The notes: generated by a model from the letters alone, not told the origin. A DNA stretch of 64,000 nt from Takakia lepidozioides (GCA_030704615.1 CM060732.1:41893053-41957052), one strand, 5' to 3'. Positions 1-12,800 are shown, numbered from the stretch's first letter. Numbers and translations are program-made.

Positions 1-378
1 CTTCATGTTTCATTCCATTTGTCAGATACTGTCCTTTTTCGTATCTCCTGTCTCGAATCATCCAACTTTTTGTCAGTAAGTCAAATTCTTCTGTCTTTCC
101 AAGCAGTGCTACAGATTGGTAGTAACTATGAGTTATGCAATCACCTTCTCTTCTGCCTTGGATGGTTCCAAGGTTGATTTCTGGGACTGTTAGCAGACTC
201 TATTGGAATATATGAGATTGATGTGACAGTGACAATGTCCTTGACTGTATCTCTTCTTTGTTAGGGCTGCTGGTGGAGGGCCCTTCTTTCTTTTTTGTTT
301 CTTGCTTTCTCCTGTCCCAGAAGCCGTTTGACCTTTCCAGGATGTTATAGAGTACAATTTTTTCTCTGTTCCTTCTCT
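1..378. other. No gene recognised at window edge
   Basis: This T-rich stretch shows no reading frame I can support. It lies downstream, in minus-strand sense, of the LINE endonuclease fragment and may be more of the same decayed element, but translation gives only scattered basic residues and stops. Confidence 0.3.
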
Positions 379-960
379 TTATTCTTTGTGACTGCTTGGA
401 ATAACATTGAAGTCACCCAATAAGATCACCTGACCTTTGGCGAGGAACTTAGCACAGTGCAGCTTTACGTCTTCGAAGGCTCTGTCTGCGTCAGCACTAA
501 GGGTCCCCTCTGTGGGCATGTAAACACAACCCACAGAGAGGTCCTTCATATTCACGCCGGCCTTCAGTTTCAGTTCTAGCCAAATACTGTGCTCACACCT
601 CAAACCCCTGTTGATAATTTCACAATTGTCACACAAGAAATCACGGACAAACAATCCAACCCCTTTTTGACCACGTTTGGCAGAGGCTGCCTTAAGAGTG
701 CAAATCTTACCAATCCATTTATAACCATTGACATCCAGTTTGTCCGGAGTTTCCCATGTCTCTTACCCAGCACAAATATGAATATCATTTGCCCGAAGAC
801 CTTGTCCCACTTCGAGTTGTTTCCTTTGGTTAGTCAGCCATAAGAAATTGAAACTGCCCAGCCGCAAGCCAGCCTTTTGCATGTGAATTGTTTGTCGTCT
901 AGGTAGCCTATGGTTGTTCCTGGGCGGCCAACCATTCTGCAAAGGGGGGAGAATAACCCC
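379..960 (-). mobile_element. LINE endonuclease-domain fragment (non-LTR retrotransposon remnant)
   Basis: One minus-strand frame, interrupted by stops, reads like the N-terminal half of an APE-type endonuclease (EEP family) of a plant LINE. It opens with a strand resembling LRLGSFNxxWLT, continues through an I-C-x-x-ETW segment (a stop replaces one residue), a GLFVRDFLCDNCEIINR stretch, and ends with the family hallmark ILLGDFNVIPS. The open part at 379-654 is 91 codons. No reverse transcriptase follows, so this is a 5' remnant of ORF2 only. It differs in sequence from the LINE at 24.7-32.8 kb and probably belongs to another clade. No function is expected. Confidence 0.7.
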
Positions 961-1958
961 GTGTGTAGATTTTGCTCGTCTTGTGTAAACTTTAAGGATT
1001 GGTAAATCATTCAGAGTACCAAATCCTTCAGTGACAGCTGCGGCAGGAATTCGTCTCAGATCCTTTACAATGGTGGGACAACAGGTTGGATAAGGTGAGG
1101 CTGTTTCCATTTAGGATGCAAAACCTTTTGTAAGGATGGCTTATGATCAAAGCTGGCTGTTTTGTTGCACTGTTTTGTATATTCAGTTTCCTTCTATAGT
1201 TTTGCTCTTCATCGTGAGAATGCAGCAAAAGCAAATCTCTCTTGGCATGAGTAAGTTTATTTTCCATGTTACTAAGACAAGATAGCCGGTTATCCATGGG
1301 TGTTCCCATTATTGAAAAGTCTTTGAGCTTTTGTGTGTAGCCTTTCTACCCTAGGCTGTGCTTGAAGATATGCTGCTCAGTTGGCCACTTGCGACTTTCA
1401 CAGAGAAGTCCAAGATCCCCGAACTTCAGACATAAGTGCACACAGGAGCTCCTTTGGCTTGAAAGTTGGTTGAACCCTCCTCGGATGAAGGCAAAGCTAG
1501 GTGCCATGATAAAAGGTCCAGCACTATCTGGTGATGGTTCTAATATCGATGTAAACAATGGAGCTCCAGGCAGAGAATACAGCCGGTATTGTTTCGATGA
1601 GGACCTCAAATTCCTAACCCAAACAGTTGGAATTAGAAGAGTTTATTCTCAAGGTAGAGTTTTGGAACATTGTTTGTATATAGCAAGAAGGTTATCCCTA
1701 CGGATTCATCTTGCTGTGAAGTTCTACCAGCTTTGAGATGTACAATATGAGTTTGAATCTACAGGTTGTAACAGAGAGTCTTGACAATGCAGAGAGGCAG
1801 GTTTGAATCAGTCCCAGTTGTTTGTTGGACATCAGACTGACAACAGGGGCAGCACCTACACTATCACCACTGCTTTTCACAGCGGACAAATAGAGGCAGC
1901 CAACAAGAGTTCTTCTTGCACTTGTGCGGAAGTGAGGACACTATGTAAGGCAGGATAA
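961..1958. other. Intergenic, no supported gene
   Basis: Short opposing ORFs overlap here, but none has recognisable motifs. The part next to 960 may hold more decayed LINE sequence. The part nearest 1,958 is the upstream region of the PPR gene and contains no in-frame ATG that could extend it. Confidence 0.3.
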
Positions 1959-4263
1959 TTGAAAGAGGCGTTGCACGTTCTGAACCAGCCAGGCATTCAG
2001 GCAGACTTCAAGACTTGTGTCTGTCTCTTGCAAGAGTGCATCAGCATGAAGAACCTAACACAAGGAAGGCAGGTGCACACCCACATCATCGAAACTGGAT
2101 TCAAGCCAAACATGTTTTTACTCATGTATGTCAAGTGTGGCAGCTTGGTAGATGCACGCCAAGTGTTTGACATAATGCATGAACGAAATTTGTTTACGTG
2201 GACTATAATGGTGGCAGGATATGCCAAGCGTGGGTGTATTAGGGAGGCTTTTGAGATCTATAAGCAAATGCAACAGGAAGGAGTGACACCCGACAAAGTC
2301 ACATTCACTTGCATTCTCAATGTGTGTGCCAGCCTAGGAGCCCTGGGAAAGGGCAAAGAGGTTCATGCAGACATCATCAAAGCTGGAATTGTGTCGGATA
2401 TTATTCTGGACACTGCCCTTGCTAATATGTATACCAAATGTGGGAGTATAAAGGATGCACGTCAAGTGTTCGACACAATGGCTCAACAAAGTGTAGTCTC
2501 ATGGAATACCATGATCGCAGGATATGCTCAGCATGGATGTACTAAGGAGGCTCTTGAGATCTATGAGCAAGTTCAACAGGAAGGGTTGACACCTGACAGG
2601 GTCACCTTCACTTGCATTCTCAACACATGTGCTAGCCTCGGAACCCTAGAAAAGGGCAAAGAGATCCATGCTGACATCATCAAAGCTGAAATTGCAACAG
2701 ACATTCTTCTGGACACTGCCCTTGTTAAACATGTATGCCAAATGTGGGAGTATGAAGGATGCCCATCAAGTGTTCGACAATATGGCGCAACGAAGTGTGG
2801 TATCATGGAACACTATAATTGGAGGGTATTCTCAGCATGGGTGTGGTAGGGAGGCTTTGAAGATCTATGCGCAAATGCAACAGGAAGGGGTAAGGCCAGA
2901 CAGGGTCACATTCATTTCTGTTATCAATGCGTGTGCTAGCCTAACTGACCTGGAAAAGGGCAAAGAAGTCCATGCTGACATTGTCGAAGCTGGGATTGAG
3001 TCTTATCTTAATTTGGAGACTGCCCTTGTTGACATGTATGCCAAATGTGGGAGCATGAATGATGCGCATCAAGTGTTTGACAATATGGCTGAACGAAATG
3101 TGGTCTCATGGAGTGCAATGATCACAGGGTATGCTCAGCACAGATGTGAGGTGGAGGCTTTCAAGATCTACGAGCAAATGCAACAAGAAGGGGTGACGCC
3201 TAACAGGGTCACTTTCACTTGCGCACTCTATGCTTGTGCCGGACTAGGAGTCTTGGAACAGGGGGAAAAGGTCCATGCTGACATCATTAAAGCTGGAATT
3301 GATGGAGATAAAATTCTCGAGACTGCCCTTGTTAACATGTATGCCAAATGTGGGAGCATGAAGGATGCCCATCAGGTTTTTGACAACATGGCTCAAAAAA
3401 ATGTGGTGTCATGGAGTGCGATGATTGCAGGATATGTCCAGCATGGGTGTGGTAGGGAGGCTTTTGAGATCTATGAGCAAATGCAATGGGAAGGGGTGAC
3501 GTCCGACAAGGTCACGTTTATTTGTGCTGTCAATGCTTGTGCCTGCCTAGGAGCCTTGGAAAAGGGCAAAAAAGTCCATGCGGACATCGTCAAAGCTGGA
3601 ACTGGGCCAGATATTATTCTGGAGAATACCCTTGTTGATATGTATGCAAAATGTGGGAGTGTGAAGGATGCCCGTCAAGTATTTGACAATATGGCTCAAC
3701 AAGATGTGGTCTCATGGAACGCAATGATGGCAGGATATTCTCAGCATGGTAAGGAGTCCCTGCAACTTTTTGAACAGATGCAACAGGAAGGCTGGAAGCC
3801 AGACAGCATTACCTTCATATCCCTTCTCTATGGTTGCAGCCATGTGGGCCTAGTGGAGGAATGTCATCACTACTTTGATTCCATGAGTCGAGATCATGGC
3901 CTCACTCCTACAATGGAGCATTTTGGCTGCATGGTGGACCTTCTTGGACGGGCAGGGAGATTGGATGAGGCAGAGGATTTCATCAAGAAAATGCCAATCA
4001 ACCCAGATGCTTCGGTGTGGGGGGCATTGCTTGGTGCTTGCAATATTCATTCCAATGTCAAGTTAGCAGAGCGCGTGGCAAAATATATTCTTAAATGTGA
4101 TACACAGAATGCTGCAGCTTATGTTCTACTATCAAACATACATACTGCAGCTGGCAAGTGGGATGATAAAGCAAACATGAGAGAAGCACTGGATAACGAA
4201 GGAGGTAGGTTGCAGCTGCATTGAGGTGGGCAACTGGGTGCATATAATCAAAGAGAAGAACAG
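1959..4263 (+). pseudogene. PLS-class pentatricopeptide repeat gene, frameshifted
   Basis: PLS-class PPR proteins bind organellar RNA one base per repeat, and those with E domains usually take part in C-to-U editing. Here six P-L-S blocks repeat with a period of about 101 residues (303 bp), each with an MYAKCG-type segment, a VVSWNxMIxGY segment and HADI(I/V)KAG. An E-like domain follows (residues like GRAGRLDEAEDFIKKMP and YVLLSNI), then a short E+-like segment (GCSCIEVGNWVH). Breaks: the first frame is preceded by TAA at 1956-1958, so the first usable ATG is 2046; the first block lost about five residues before MYVKCG; one extra A in the run at 2727-2729 shifts the frame; and a second shift near 4204-4211 precedes the E+ part. 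No DYW deaminase domain is visible. It is either a pseudogene or a gene with assembly errors. Confidence 0.85.
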
Positions 4264-5124
4264 CCCTGCAGTGACAGTCAGAGTAGGGGTGTCTAGTGTT
4301 GTTGGTCAGCTGCATGATGGTGATCACCATGCATCAAATGTTGGTGGGAAAGAGCACAGCAGGACCAAACATAGGCCTTCTAAGCATGAAATACTGGTTA
4401 TTAAGGATGGATCAAGTAGTGAAAAGTGAACTGAGTGAGCAAGAAGCATAAACATCTTTCCTCTCACCATCACAGTCGACATCTACTCATCAGACTGCTA
4501 ATGCAATTCCCAATTTTCTTTTGTAGTGAGCCACCACAATTAAGAAGCCTGGAGGTTTTGGAGAGTCTCCAGAGTGAGGAATGCAGAATAGGAACTGTTT
4601 ATTTTTTTGGCACAAGCCTTCACTAGAACTGTTACATGACACAGCTAGACCGCTCACCATGGACCGTAGATAGAAGAATCTAAGAGGCAACCCTTTCATA
4701 CAAAAACATTCCCAGTAGCATTTCCTTTCTCTCAAAATCTTCCAATAGCAACCCCACCCCACTGTCTTCCTTCCACACCGAAGCCGAGTTTTCACCCAGC
4801 CGAGTGGAATGAGAAGACCTTGCCAGTGAAGATCAATGTAATTGAGTAATACTCACATTGACTAAAAAGGGAAGAAACTACTATCATGACACAATAAAGT
4901 TGATCTTTTCCGAATCCAGCCTCTCCCATCTTGGCTGTCAGTCACCAATGTATCTCAACCAAGCACATTGATCAATGTCCTTTGCACAAACATCACAAAT
5001 AGGAAAAAACCCCTCATGAAGCACATGATAAGATTTAATCAAAGTCTGCCATTTGGGGAAGGTACAATGATCAAAGCAATCGTAGAATAAGACAACACAA
5101 CAGATGTGAGACAGATCTTGGATT
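4264..5124. other. Intergenic/3' regions of PPR gene and RPL32
   Basis: The reading frame of the PPR tail continues open to about 4429 but loses all family resemblance after 4263. The rest should hold the 3' UTR of RPL32, whose stop codon is at 5125-5127 on the minus strand. No other gene is seen. Confidence 0.4.
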
Positions 5125-6450
5125 CTACTCGTCCTCTTGGCTGCGAAGCCGTGCGCTCCCATTGGTTACTGCAACATTCAACTGTGCAGCACGCTCCACT
5201 ATCGCTTTCCTCTTCAGTGTCGACACATTGTGAGCAATTTCAGCACTATACTTCCTGCAGCACACCACATCTCCAATGAAATCTTGGGTTCCTAACTGGC
5301 ACTTGACTCAAAATGCCACCTAGTCGCCTTAGCTCTCTCTCTCTCATGAGGCTGAGCATGTCTGTTGACTTTGCTCATCCAGCTTTTTAGAATGACGTGA
5401 AAGCCAGACTCTAGATAACATTCCATTTCTTGAAGCAGATTGTTGTCAATGCATACCAGCCTTGAAGTGTGCATTACCAGCCAACCTGCGGGCAATCATG
5501 ATTAACAAATACAGGATGAAACACCAAATTTTAACACCACCCTGTTATTAGATAACCACGATCTCACATCCAATGCAGCCATGGGAGTCTGAAGTGGCTC
5601 TGTCCAGAAAATCGATGACATTTGCCATTGAACCTAATCGAAAAATCTAAACCCCAGATTCCTATGAGAATTCACAACCTAAGGTCTTCATCCACCCCCA
5701 TGACACATAAGATCCTTATTCACAGAGCAGAGAAAAACTCTTAAAAAAGGAAATTAATAGATGACTATGTAACAACAAGGTAGCAGAACCGAAACCACCA
5801 CAAAACCGTCTCACATTTCAGCTCATCCACTGACAGAGCACAGAAATTTTCTAGCTTATTGCTACGACTCATTAGTTGTCACAACATATTAGAAGACGAA
5901 TTTGGCTACTCACCGGTTGTGCATGAGGAGGAGCTCTAGGTCTTTCACATTGTGCACCAAAAATTTGACGAAACCACTTGGCAGCACATGCCTTGTCTTC
6001 TTGTTTGACCCATAACCAATGTTAGGCATCAGTGTGGTGCCCTTGAACTTACGCCGAACCCGAGAGTCGATACCCTTGGGCCTCCTCCAGTTGGTCTGTG
6101 CATGGAATTGGACAGATGACAGTAAGCTACTATACTAAAGGAACAGAAGCGCAGGACAATCTCGCCGGCGGATGATTGGATAGCCATCCAATAAGAAACG
6201 ATCGTACTAGAACAGCGTTCCAGCTCAACCCATCTCTCAAACGTGTATTCAACAGAAAACAGCACCGTACAGTACAAGAGAAAATGCAAAAACCTTCCCA
6301 ACTCAGTGGGTGATGCAAAACGAAGAAGATGACCATGGCTTCAGGATGAGAGCAACGCACCTTGACACAGATCTTCCGGTCAGACTGCATGCGCTTAAAC
6401 TTCTTGATGCGCTTCTTGACCACATCGCGCTTTATCAACGGGGTCACCAT
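5125..6450 (-). CDS. RPL32: 60S ribosomal protein L32 (eL32)
   Basis: This is a cytosolic large-subunit ribosomal protein. Three coding exons join in phase: 6450-6361, 6095-5914 and 5254-5125, giving 133 residues, the usual plant length. Exon 1 encodes the basic N-terminus ([20 protein letters not shown]). Exon 2 holds the core [32 protein letters not shown] and [13 protein letters not shown]. Exon 3 holds AEIAHNVST and ends in RLRSQEDE. Introns are 265 and 659 bp with GT-AG ends. An acceptor at 6484-6483 suggests an extra intron in the 5' UTR, common in plant ribosomal protein genes. The gene is divergent from the zinc-finger gene at 6731. The sequence looks intact and functional. Confidence 0.96.
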
Positions 6451-6482
6451 GGTCGCTGGCTGCTGCGGTGGAGACGATGGTC

Positions 6483-6730
6483 CTGCAACAACATAGAGAC
6501 GGCTTCTTAAGACCGACTCCCTCTTGGTTGAGCTTGAGCTAGGGTTTCGCCCTCTTCAGATGAATATCGTCCATATATTCTGTACATCCTCCCCAGTTCA
6601 ACCCTAAATACTGAATACTGGATGGAACCCTAAATACTGAATACTGAATACTGAAAAGATCAGGAAGACTCCCTCTTCGTGTCCAGTGCAAAATATTGAG
6701 AGGGAGGAATCCGAGAGGGAAGAAGAAGGG
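6483..6730. promoter_or_regulatory. Short bidirectional promoter region with telo-boxes
   Basis: The two start codons of RPL32 (-) and the zinc-finger gene (+) are only 280 bp apart. The interval holds AACCCTAA at 6600-6607 and 6626-6633, embedded in a 21-bp direct repeat (units 6600-6620 and 6626-6646, each ending in ATACTGAATACTG), and the reverse form TAGGGTTT at 6540-6547. Telo-boxes of this type are established promoter elements of plant ribosomal protein genes. A shared promoter is my inference. Confidence 0.6.
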
Positions 6731-8265
6731 ATGCCTGCGCACAAGTATTACTGCGATTACTGTGATAAGCAATTCTACGACACGCCTGCGTCCAGGCGGC
6801 GCCACTTGCAGGGATCGTCGCACCAACGTGCGAAGAAGCAGTGGTTTGATTCTTTCAAAGGTTTTGGTTTCGCGCATCTCGCTTTACTGTTCGAAATTGT
6901 GGATTTGGGGGCTGACAATGGATTACAGAGACATCCCAGCGATGATATTTAGTAAAAATTGGACGTTTTAGCTGTGGTGGTACTGATGGTGGAGAAGGTG
7001 GGCAGAAGAGGACAGGCGGAGATCAAAAATTGATTTGGAGGAAATTGTGGTAATGTGCAGAAGTAGACCTTGCGCAGAATCTTGAGGGACAGAAATCTGT
7101 TTGCACTTACTTCATGCGCACGGTATGGCAGTCCTTGTTATCTATTTCTCTCTCTTCCTACGCACAGCTTGGTTCAGCTTTGTCTGGGTCTTTCCACTAT
7201 AACGATGTCGACAGCCCCAATTGGATTGTGTCCCTCGGCACTAAGGTGGCGCTGTTGGTGTGGCAGGGTTTCTGCCAGTTTGGTAGTCGCTGCAAATTTT
7301 CTCATCCTCAGCAGCAGCCCTCGTCACTCCAGTACTTTACTCCGTCTGCTGGTAAGTAAATAAGACCCTTTCAGAAGTTACTATTTTCAAATGCCAGTTG
7401 CACTTGCCTAGCTTGGTGGGCATCTGTGCCTAATTTTTGTTTGTTGAGCGGAACTTGTTGGAAGTCTCCACTCACCCGTCATTTGGTTGAGCCGAGAAGG
7501 CAAGCTAAGCGGAGGGGCAATGTCTGATTCAGAATAACAATCTGGAAACAGTTCAATCATCAGCATTCAAGTTCTTCTTCAGTATGCACATCAGAGCTCT
7601 ATCCTGGACACTTTGTAGATGATGCTACTTATTGTGAATGTTACCTTAGGCTTTAACACAGGGTCCAGCACAAAATCAACTGGGGTCGATGCCGAAGAGA
7701 AGTAAAGGTGTTGATCAAGTGTGTTTGAGCATTCTCTTGTAAATCCTTTGGGGTTGCAGATGGGCCTCAGCACTCTGCTTTGGTGGACTCCCGGATGGCA
7801 TGGGCCACTGTTCAGTCTCCCACAGGAGCCATTTCCAGTGAGTGATTTGCCTTCTCGCAGAGCTGTTATCTGAGATATATAGTTGAACCCTTAACAAGAT
7901 GTGACAATCAGCCAGCAGATGCTCCAGGGTTGGTATTTCCTGTCACCAAAACCTGTACTGTATTGGTTTCAAGGGTTGACTCCAAATGGTCTCAAGTTTC
8001 ATGCAATATCGTCCTTACCCTAGCCAGCTATTGGCATTACAGCATTTCTTGTGGTGTTCGCATGCTCCAAAAGTATGTAATGGATTGTTTCTTTCTCTGA
8101 CTGCTCTACTGGGTGCCATTCTTATCTTTCCTTGATTTGCTCATGACAGGAAAACCTAGTGCACCCGAGCTCGTAGTGGCATCTGTTTTCGAAAACCTGC
8201 CGCCATCGGTACATCCACCCCCTGAAGGTGGCTATCCCCCCTTACCTCCAGTTGATTGGGGCTAA
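6731..8265 (+). CDS. U11/U12 snRNP 20 kDa-like protein (ZMAT5 type, C2H2 + CCCH zinc fingers)
   Basis: Homologues are components of the minor (U12-type) spliceosome. Four exons join in phase: 6731-6860, 7178-7351, 7760-7837 and 8150-8265, giving 165 residues, against about 170 for human ZMAT5. The N-terminus is a U1-type C2H2 finger (C8, C11, H25, H31; KYYCDYCDKQFYDT). A CCCH finger follows with C76, C82 and H86, but the position of its first Cys (C-x8-C spacing) is Val67. The C-terminus has the plant signature PPPEGGYPPLPPVDWG. The start ATG at 6731 is chosen because homologues begin MP(x)xKYYCDYC. The exon 2 acceptor (7177) was chosen by phase; an alternative would alter residues 44-66. It probably shares its promoter with RPL32. 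Confidence 0.85.
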
Positions 8266-9839
8266 TCTCTCTGTCCCTCTCCGTCTCTAATCAGGCGCAG
8301 GCTCTCTGCTCACAAGACTTAAGCAAGCATGTCTCCCTCCCTTTCATACTTCTTCCCGTTATGGAGTGACTGAAAGTGGATTCCAGAATTATGGCCACAA
8401 GGCTATGGTGAGTGTATTGCATTAACACTTTGGTTTAAAAACCCCGTCCCCCTTGAGAGGCTGCCATGTCTTCATCACCAATGTGGACTTGTATGAATCG
8501 AATGCAATCTGTGAAGTTATTGAGGGTATTGTAAGATGCACAAGCCATTCCTCGACAACACACTCTGTGGAATAAGTTTGACCTCACAGAATGTTCACAG
8601 AGTTTGAACATGGGTGACCTGATCCAAGGATACCATGAAGATAAGGCATGCTACTGTGACACACCAGTAGGTGAAGAGTCTCATCATTGAAATATGAAAT
8701 GTTTGTGATGTAAGTATTTTATTAAGATGACTGTTTGCATACGCTCTCAAGAACATTCTGATCGAAGTAAAGAGTGCCTCTCTATGTGCCTATATGGCAA
8801 TTTCCCTCTTTGTGCTGAGTAATTGCACAAAAAGTCTCCTTTGGCATGTTCCCTCACTGCACAGCACATGAGCATGACTTGACAGATTTGTGTGCGTATT
8901 TATGTCTGTGAGGCATCTGCTACAAAGGTACCTGCATTGATCACTATGGGGATTGTCATGCACCCCATCCTGAAGCATTCCCTTTCCTGTTTGGCATATG
9001 TGCATATGTATTATGGAGGTATGGAAGAATTGCTGAGGCCTTTGGAAGATTGTTGGCCTTAGTAGTGCCCATTTGATATTTCACTTGGCGAGCTGGCATG
9101 ATTATGTATGCTTCCCCATCCTCAGTGTGTGTGGCCATTCAGGCAAATAACACCAAGAAGGATGGTGCAAAGCTGTCCTGATCAGAAAAAGTACACACTA
9201 GAGTGTGTGGACAGCCTTGTAGAGGATAACCAGAATGGTGTATGCCTATACTACATGTGACCTGCAAGTAAAGGCATAGAGATGCAGCGCATAGCATCTT
9301 CAGAGGTGGCAATGTGTGAAATCGCATGCATCAAATTGTCATTATCACTTCATCAGCTGATCTGACGTTTGAGGGAAAGAGCATCGATCTAAATAAAGGT
9401 TGAGCCTTCAGAAGGAACGCACCCCAAAACAGTATGCTCAGTAAGCAGTAGCATTGTATCTGGCATACGCTCAGCTCTCTCCTACTGGGCACTACGAAGT
9501 TATGATGGGTGTAGGCTTCAGCCTGAAGGTCAATCGGTATATAGTATAAGCTAATGACCCCTCCACTGGCTATTCCAGGGGCTGTGAACTAATGGTGAGG
9601 ACAGGATACCGATCTTAGCCATTGGAGGGCCATTCCCTACATGTATTGTGACACAGCATTCACTGCATTGACCCAGAAGCCCTCGACAATGTGGGTAATT
9701 GATTGATGAGAGACAAAAGGCCAAATATCAGCCTATGTCAAGCAGAAATATAGAGGAGACTAGTAAGTTCAACTCTTCTGACAGGGTTGATTGCACAGTC
9801 TGCAAGTTCAGCTTGGCCTAACTTCCATGTTGAACTTAT
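8266..9839. other. Convergent intergenic region, 3' UTRs
   Basis: The zinc-finger gene (+) and the UGT (-) face each other here, so both 3' UTRs should lie in this stretch. One copy of the dispersed 18-bp repeat is at 8391-8408. I see no further gene. Confidence 0.4.
8391..8408 (-). repeat. Dispersed 18-bp repeat, copy 1 (core only)
   Basis: On the minus strand this is CCATAGCCTTGTGGCCAT. The same core occurs at 19170-19187, 44665-44682 and 50841-50858. Here only the core is conserved. Confidence 0.55.
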
Positions 9840-12800
9840 TTAAAGCGCAGTGATCTCGTGTACAAATGCCTGAAGGTTTTTGTAAGAGGACCCTCCCGGA
9901 GATAGAGCACTCCTGGCCAGATCCCTCCACTTGGCGACCCGGCTCCGTACAGCTTTTCCTTCTTCTTCAAACATTAGTTGTCTTACCACCCTTGCCACCT
10001 CCTCCCCCTCCACAATGCCATTAGGCCCCCTTTCAAATTCCAGTGCAGCTCCCGCCTCATCCACGAGAAACCTGCCAAGTTATCAGTCATGAGATATCGA
10101 TCTCACTTGGCAGAGGCATACAATGTGGAGAATAGAAGCACTTGGCAGCTAACTTCATCAACCACTTCTCAAAGAATTTCACGTCAATTGCCTTTGGCCC
10201 ATGTTCATAGGGTCTCTGGTTATTCCATACTTGTCCCATAAGCCTGTTGAGTTTATTGTGGAAATCCTTGGATTTTCGGCTACTTGTTAAGGTCCCCACT
10301 TCTTTCTTCTGTCCTGCTTTCTTCTATCCCCTAACATTTTCAAACTTTACGGGCTCTAGTGTAACTTTGAAGCTCCTGTACAATGACATACCCATAATGG
10401 GCACTATGTTTCTGGAAGTCCAATCCTTCTGCCTCGCCATGAACAGAACAGAGCCTTGCTCCATTCACAAAGAAGAAAGGTGGAGCACATCAACCAAGAT
10501 AGGCTTGTTCTCTAGTTTGGGAACTTTAAAGTGGATATACATAATAGCAGCAGCTCGCGAGATTAGACCACGCGGGGGCTTGGAGCACAAGAGAGCCTTG
10601 TTGACCCCTAGCTGATATATTGAGCTAACCACATACCTGGCAGTCATCTTCTGCTCTGCTCGAAGGGGCCACGCCAGCAGCGGCACACCTTTGCAAAGAC
10701 TTTCCAATGTAGAGTTCCACCCACAGTGAGAAAGGAAGCCACCAACTGCAGGATGTGACAAAATCTCTAGCTGTTGTACCCAGCCAGGGACAAGAAACCC
10801 TTGATCCTTCATACGGTTAGCAAAACCTTCAGGGAGGTACTCAGAGGAGGGTAACCCAGGGTTCAAGGGGTCGTGGCCATCCACAGCAGCTGGTGGGTGG
10901 ACCACCCACAGGAATTTCTGCCCACTTGCTTCAAGTCCAGTTGCCAGCGCTGTGATCTGAGCCGCCCTTAGGCTTGACACACTTCCAAACGACAAGAACA
11001 GAGTAGATGACTTTGGTTGATTGTCCAACCACTGTAGGTACGGAGCTCTCTCTTCGGGGTGCTGTAGCTGGGTAGAGGGTATGTCATCGGTAAAATAGGC
11101 AGAGGGCAGCGTGGGGCCGATAGGCAAGACACTTCTTTGACCCTGCAGAAACATGGCTTTTAGCATGGCTTCACCAGGGAATCACACACACACCCACACA
11201 CACACACACCTCTTGTTTGTTTCTTAGTTTCATAATTGTGTCATATAAGCCTAAAGGACGTCCTGTGAACATCATAAAGTTGCTGTTCTCCTTACTGTCT
11301 TTGTCTCGCCTTGCTTATCCTCTTTCACACGAACTGGGCGCGGGGTCTATGGCCACAAGCTCTCATGACACTACATGCTTCCCTTGCTCATCGCTAGAGA
11401 TCACCCGGAAGATATGAAAATCATCATGTAACTGAAAATAACACTTACAGCGCACAAAGCAGACCTGCTCACCTGGAACCATGATGGATAAGCATATACT
11501 TCTACGTCAGTTTCATTTACTAAAGCAGGATCGATGTCACTTTCTCTTTACAGTTTTCAAACACAACATGAAAAGAAAATACCTTGGGAGAGGTTGGGCC
11601 AAAGATTTGAGAGCGAACACCCTCAATACTTTTGTGTTCCAGCTCGTAGAAACTGTTGATGAGGACCCCAGAGGCTTCTGGCATGTATGCACTGTTGCGA
11701 AGGAGGAAGTCATAGATCTCTGGAATTTCCTTGTAGTCGACTAGAATTGAGGGCATGTCTGAGGCTTTTGTGGGGGGCACTCCTGGAATATCATTGAAGG
11801 GCTCATCTCCTACAGGCAAACGACCTTGCACTTGCAGTGTGGGCACATAAGCCATCGTTGCAAGCCACGAGGATGGGGAAGTGAACAGAACATATTTAGA
11901 AATCTTGTACTTGTCTGCCACATCCTGCACTCCACAAAATACTCCAACCTTTTAGACTACAACTTCAGTTTTGGTGAAAATGAAACTTGTTGCCGAGATA
12001 CACAGACATCAATGTACATTGGCACAAGGTTTAGAGCGCCAGGAATTTTCTTGGAGAAAATATGCAGAATCTGATCAATCAAACTTAAGTCTGCTACAAA
12101 TGAGTTAAGCTATAAATAGGCAGTCCATCAGTTGCTAATAGACCAGCAAAGGAAAAACTATAGCCCAATTCATATCAGCGAGGAAAAGCAGGACACGGTT
12201 GCGGATAGATTACAAGTGGTGTGAGTTAGCCATCGAACGTGACAACCTGCGGCCAACCTGTGGCCATTTTTGACAATCGAGAAAGATACCAACACAAACA
12301 GATTCCTCGGAGGGAATATTTAGAGATTGATTTTGTAATGGAGGTCAACAACCAAGCTGGACGCATTCTGGGAAAGAGTTCGGGGGACGAGCTACAGCAA
12401 GAGATGAAGGGGGGTGTGAAAGGTTTTTACTCATTGGAACTGTTGTAACCAACCATATCATGCTCAGGTGACAAGAGAAAACTTCACGCGAAATCCACCA
12501 ATGATAGGCACAATGCATACCTGTGTCCATCCGAGGAACATGTCGCTGATGATGCAGACAGGGGGGGCTAAACCGGGGGTCGAATTGAGCTGCTCCAATA
12601 ACTGTTCCAAATCTCCCTGTATGCGCTCCGACGCAGCAATCATGGGCAAGGGGCCGACTTCATCCCCCGGTTGAGGCAGTCCCCCTAGCCCCACCACCCG
12701 CACATTTTCGAGGCCCCCAACAGCCGCAAAATCCTCCTGTGCCATATGCTCGAATGCATTGATGAAGGTGATGGTCACGCCAAATGCATTCAGCCGCTTG

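Noticed and set aside
10465-10636. Open reading through the UGT exon 3 donor
   Set aside because: The extra residues do not match the family, while a canonical GTATGT donor at 10,636 joins in phase to the conserved C-terminal exon.
11143-11166. ATG-led extension of UGT exon 3 (MLKAMFLQ)
   Set aside because: Including it breaks the phase with exon 2 or adds residues foreign to the family; the CTGCAG acceptor at 11,143 joins in phase to GQRSVLPIGP.
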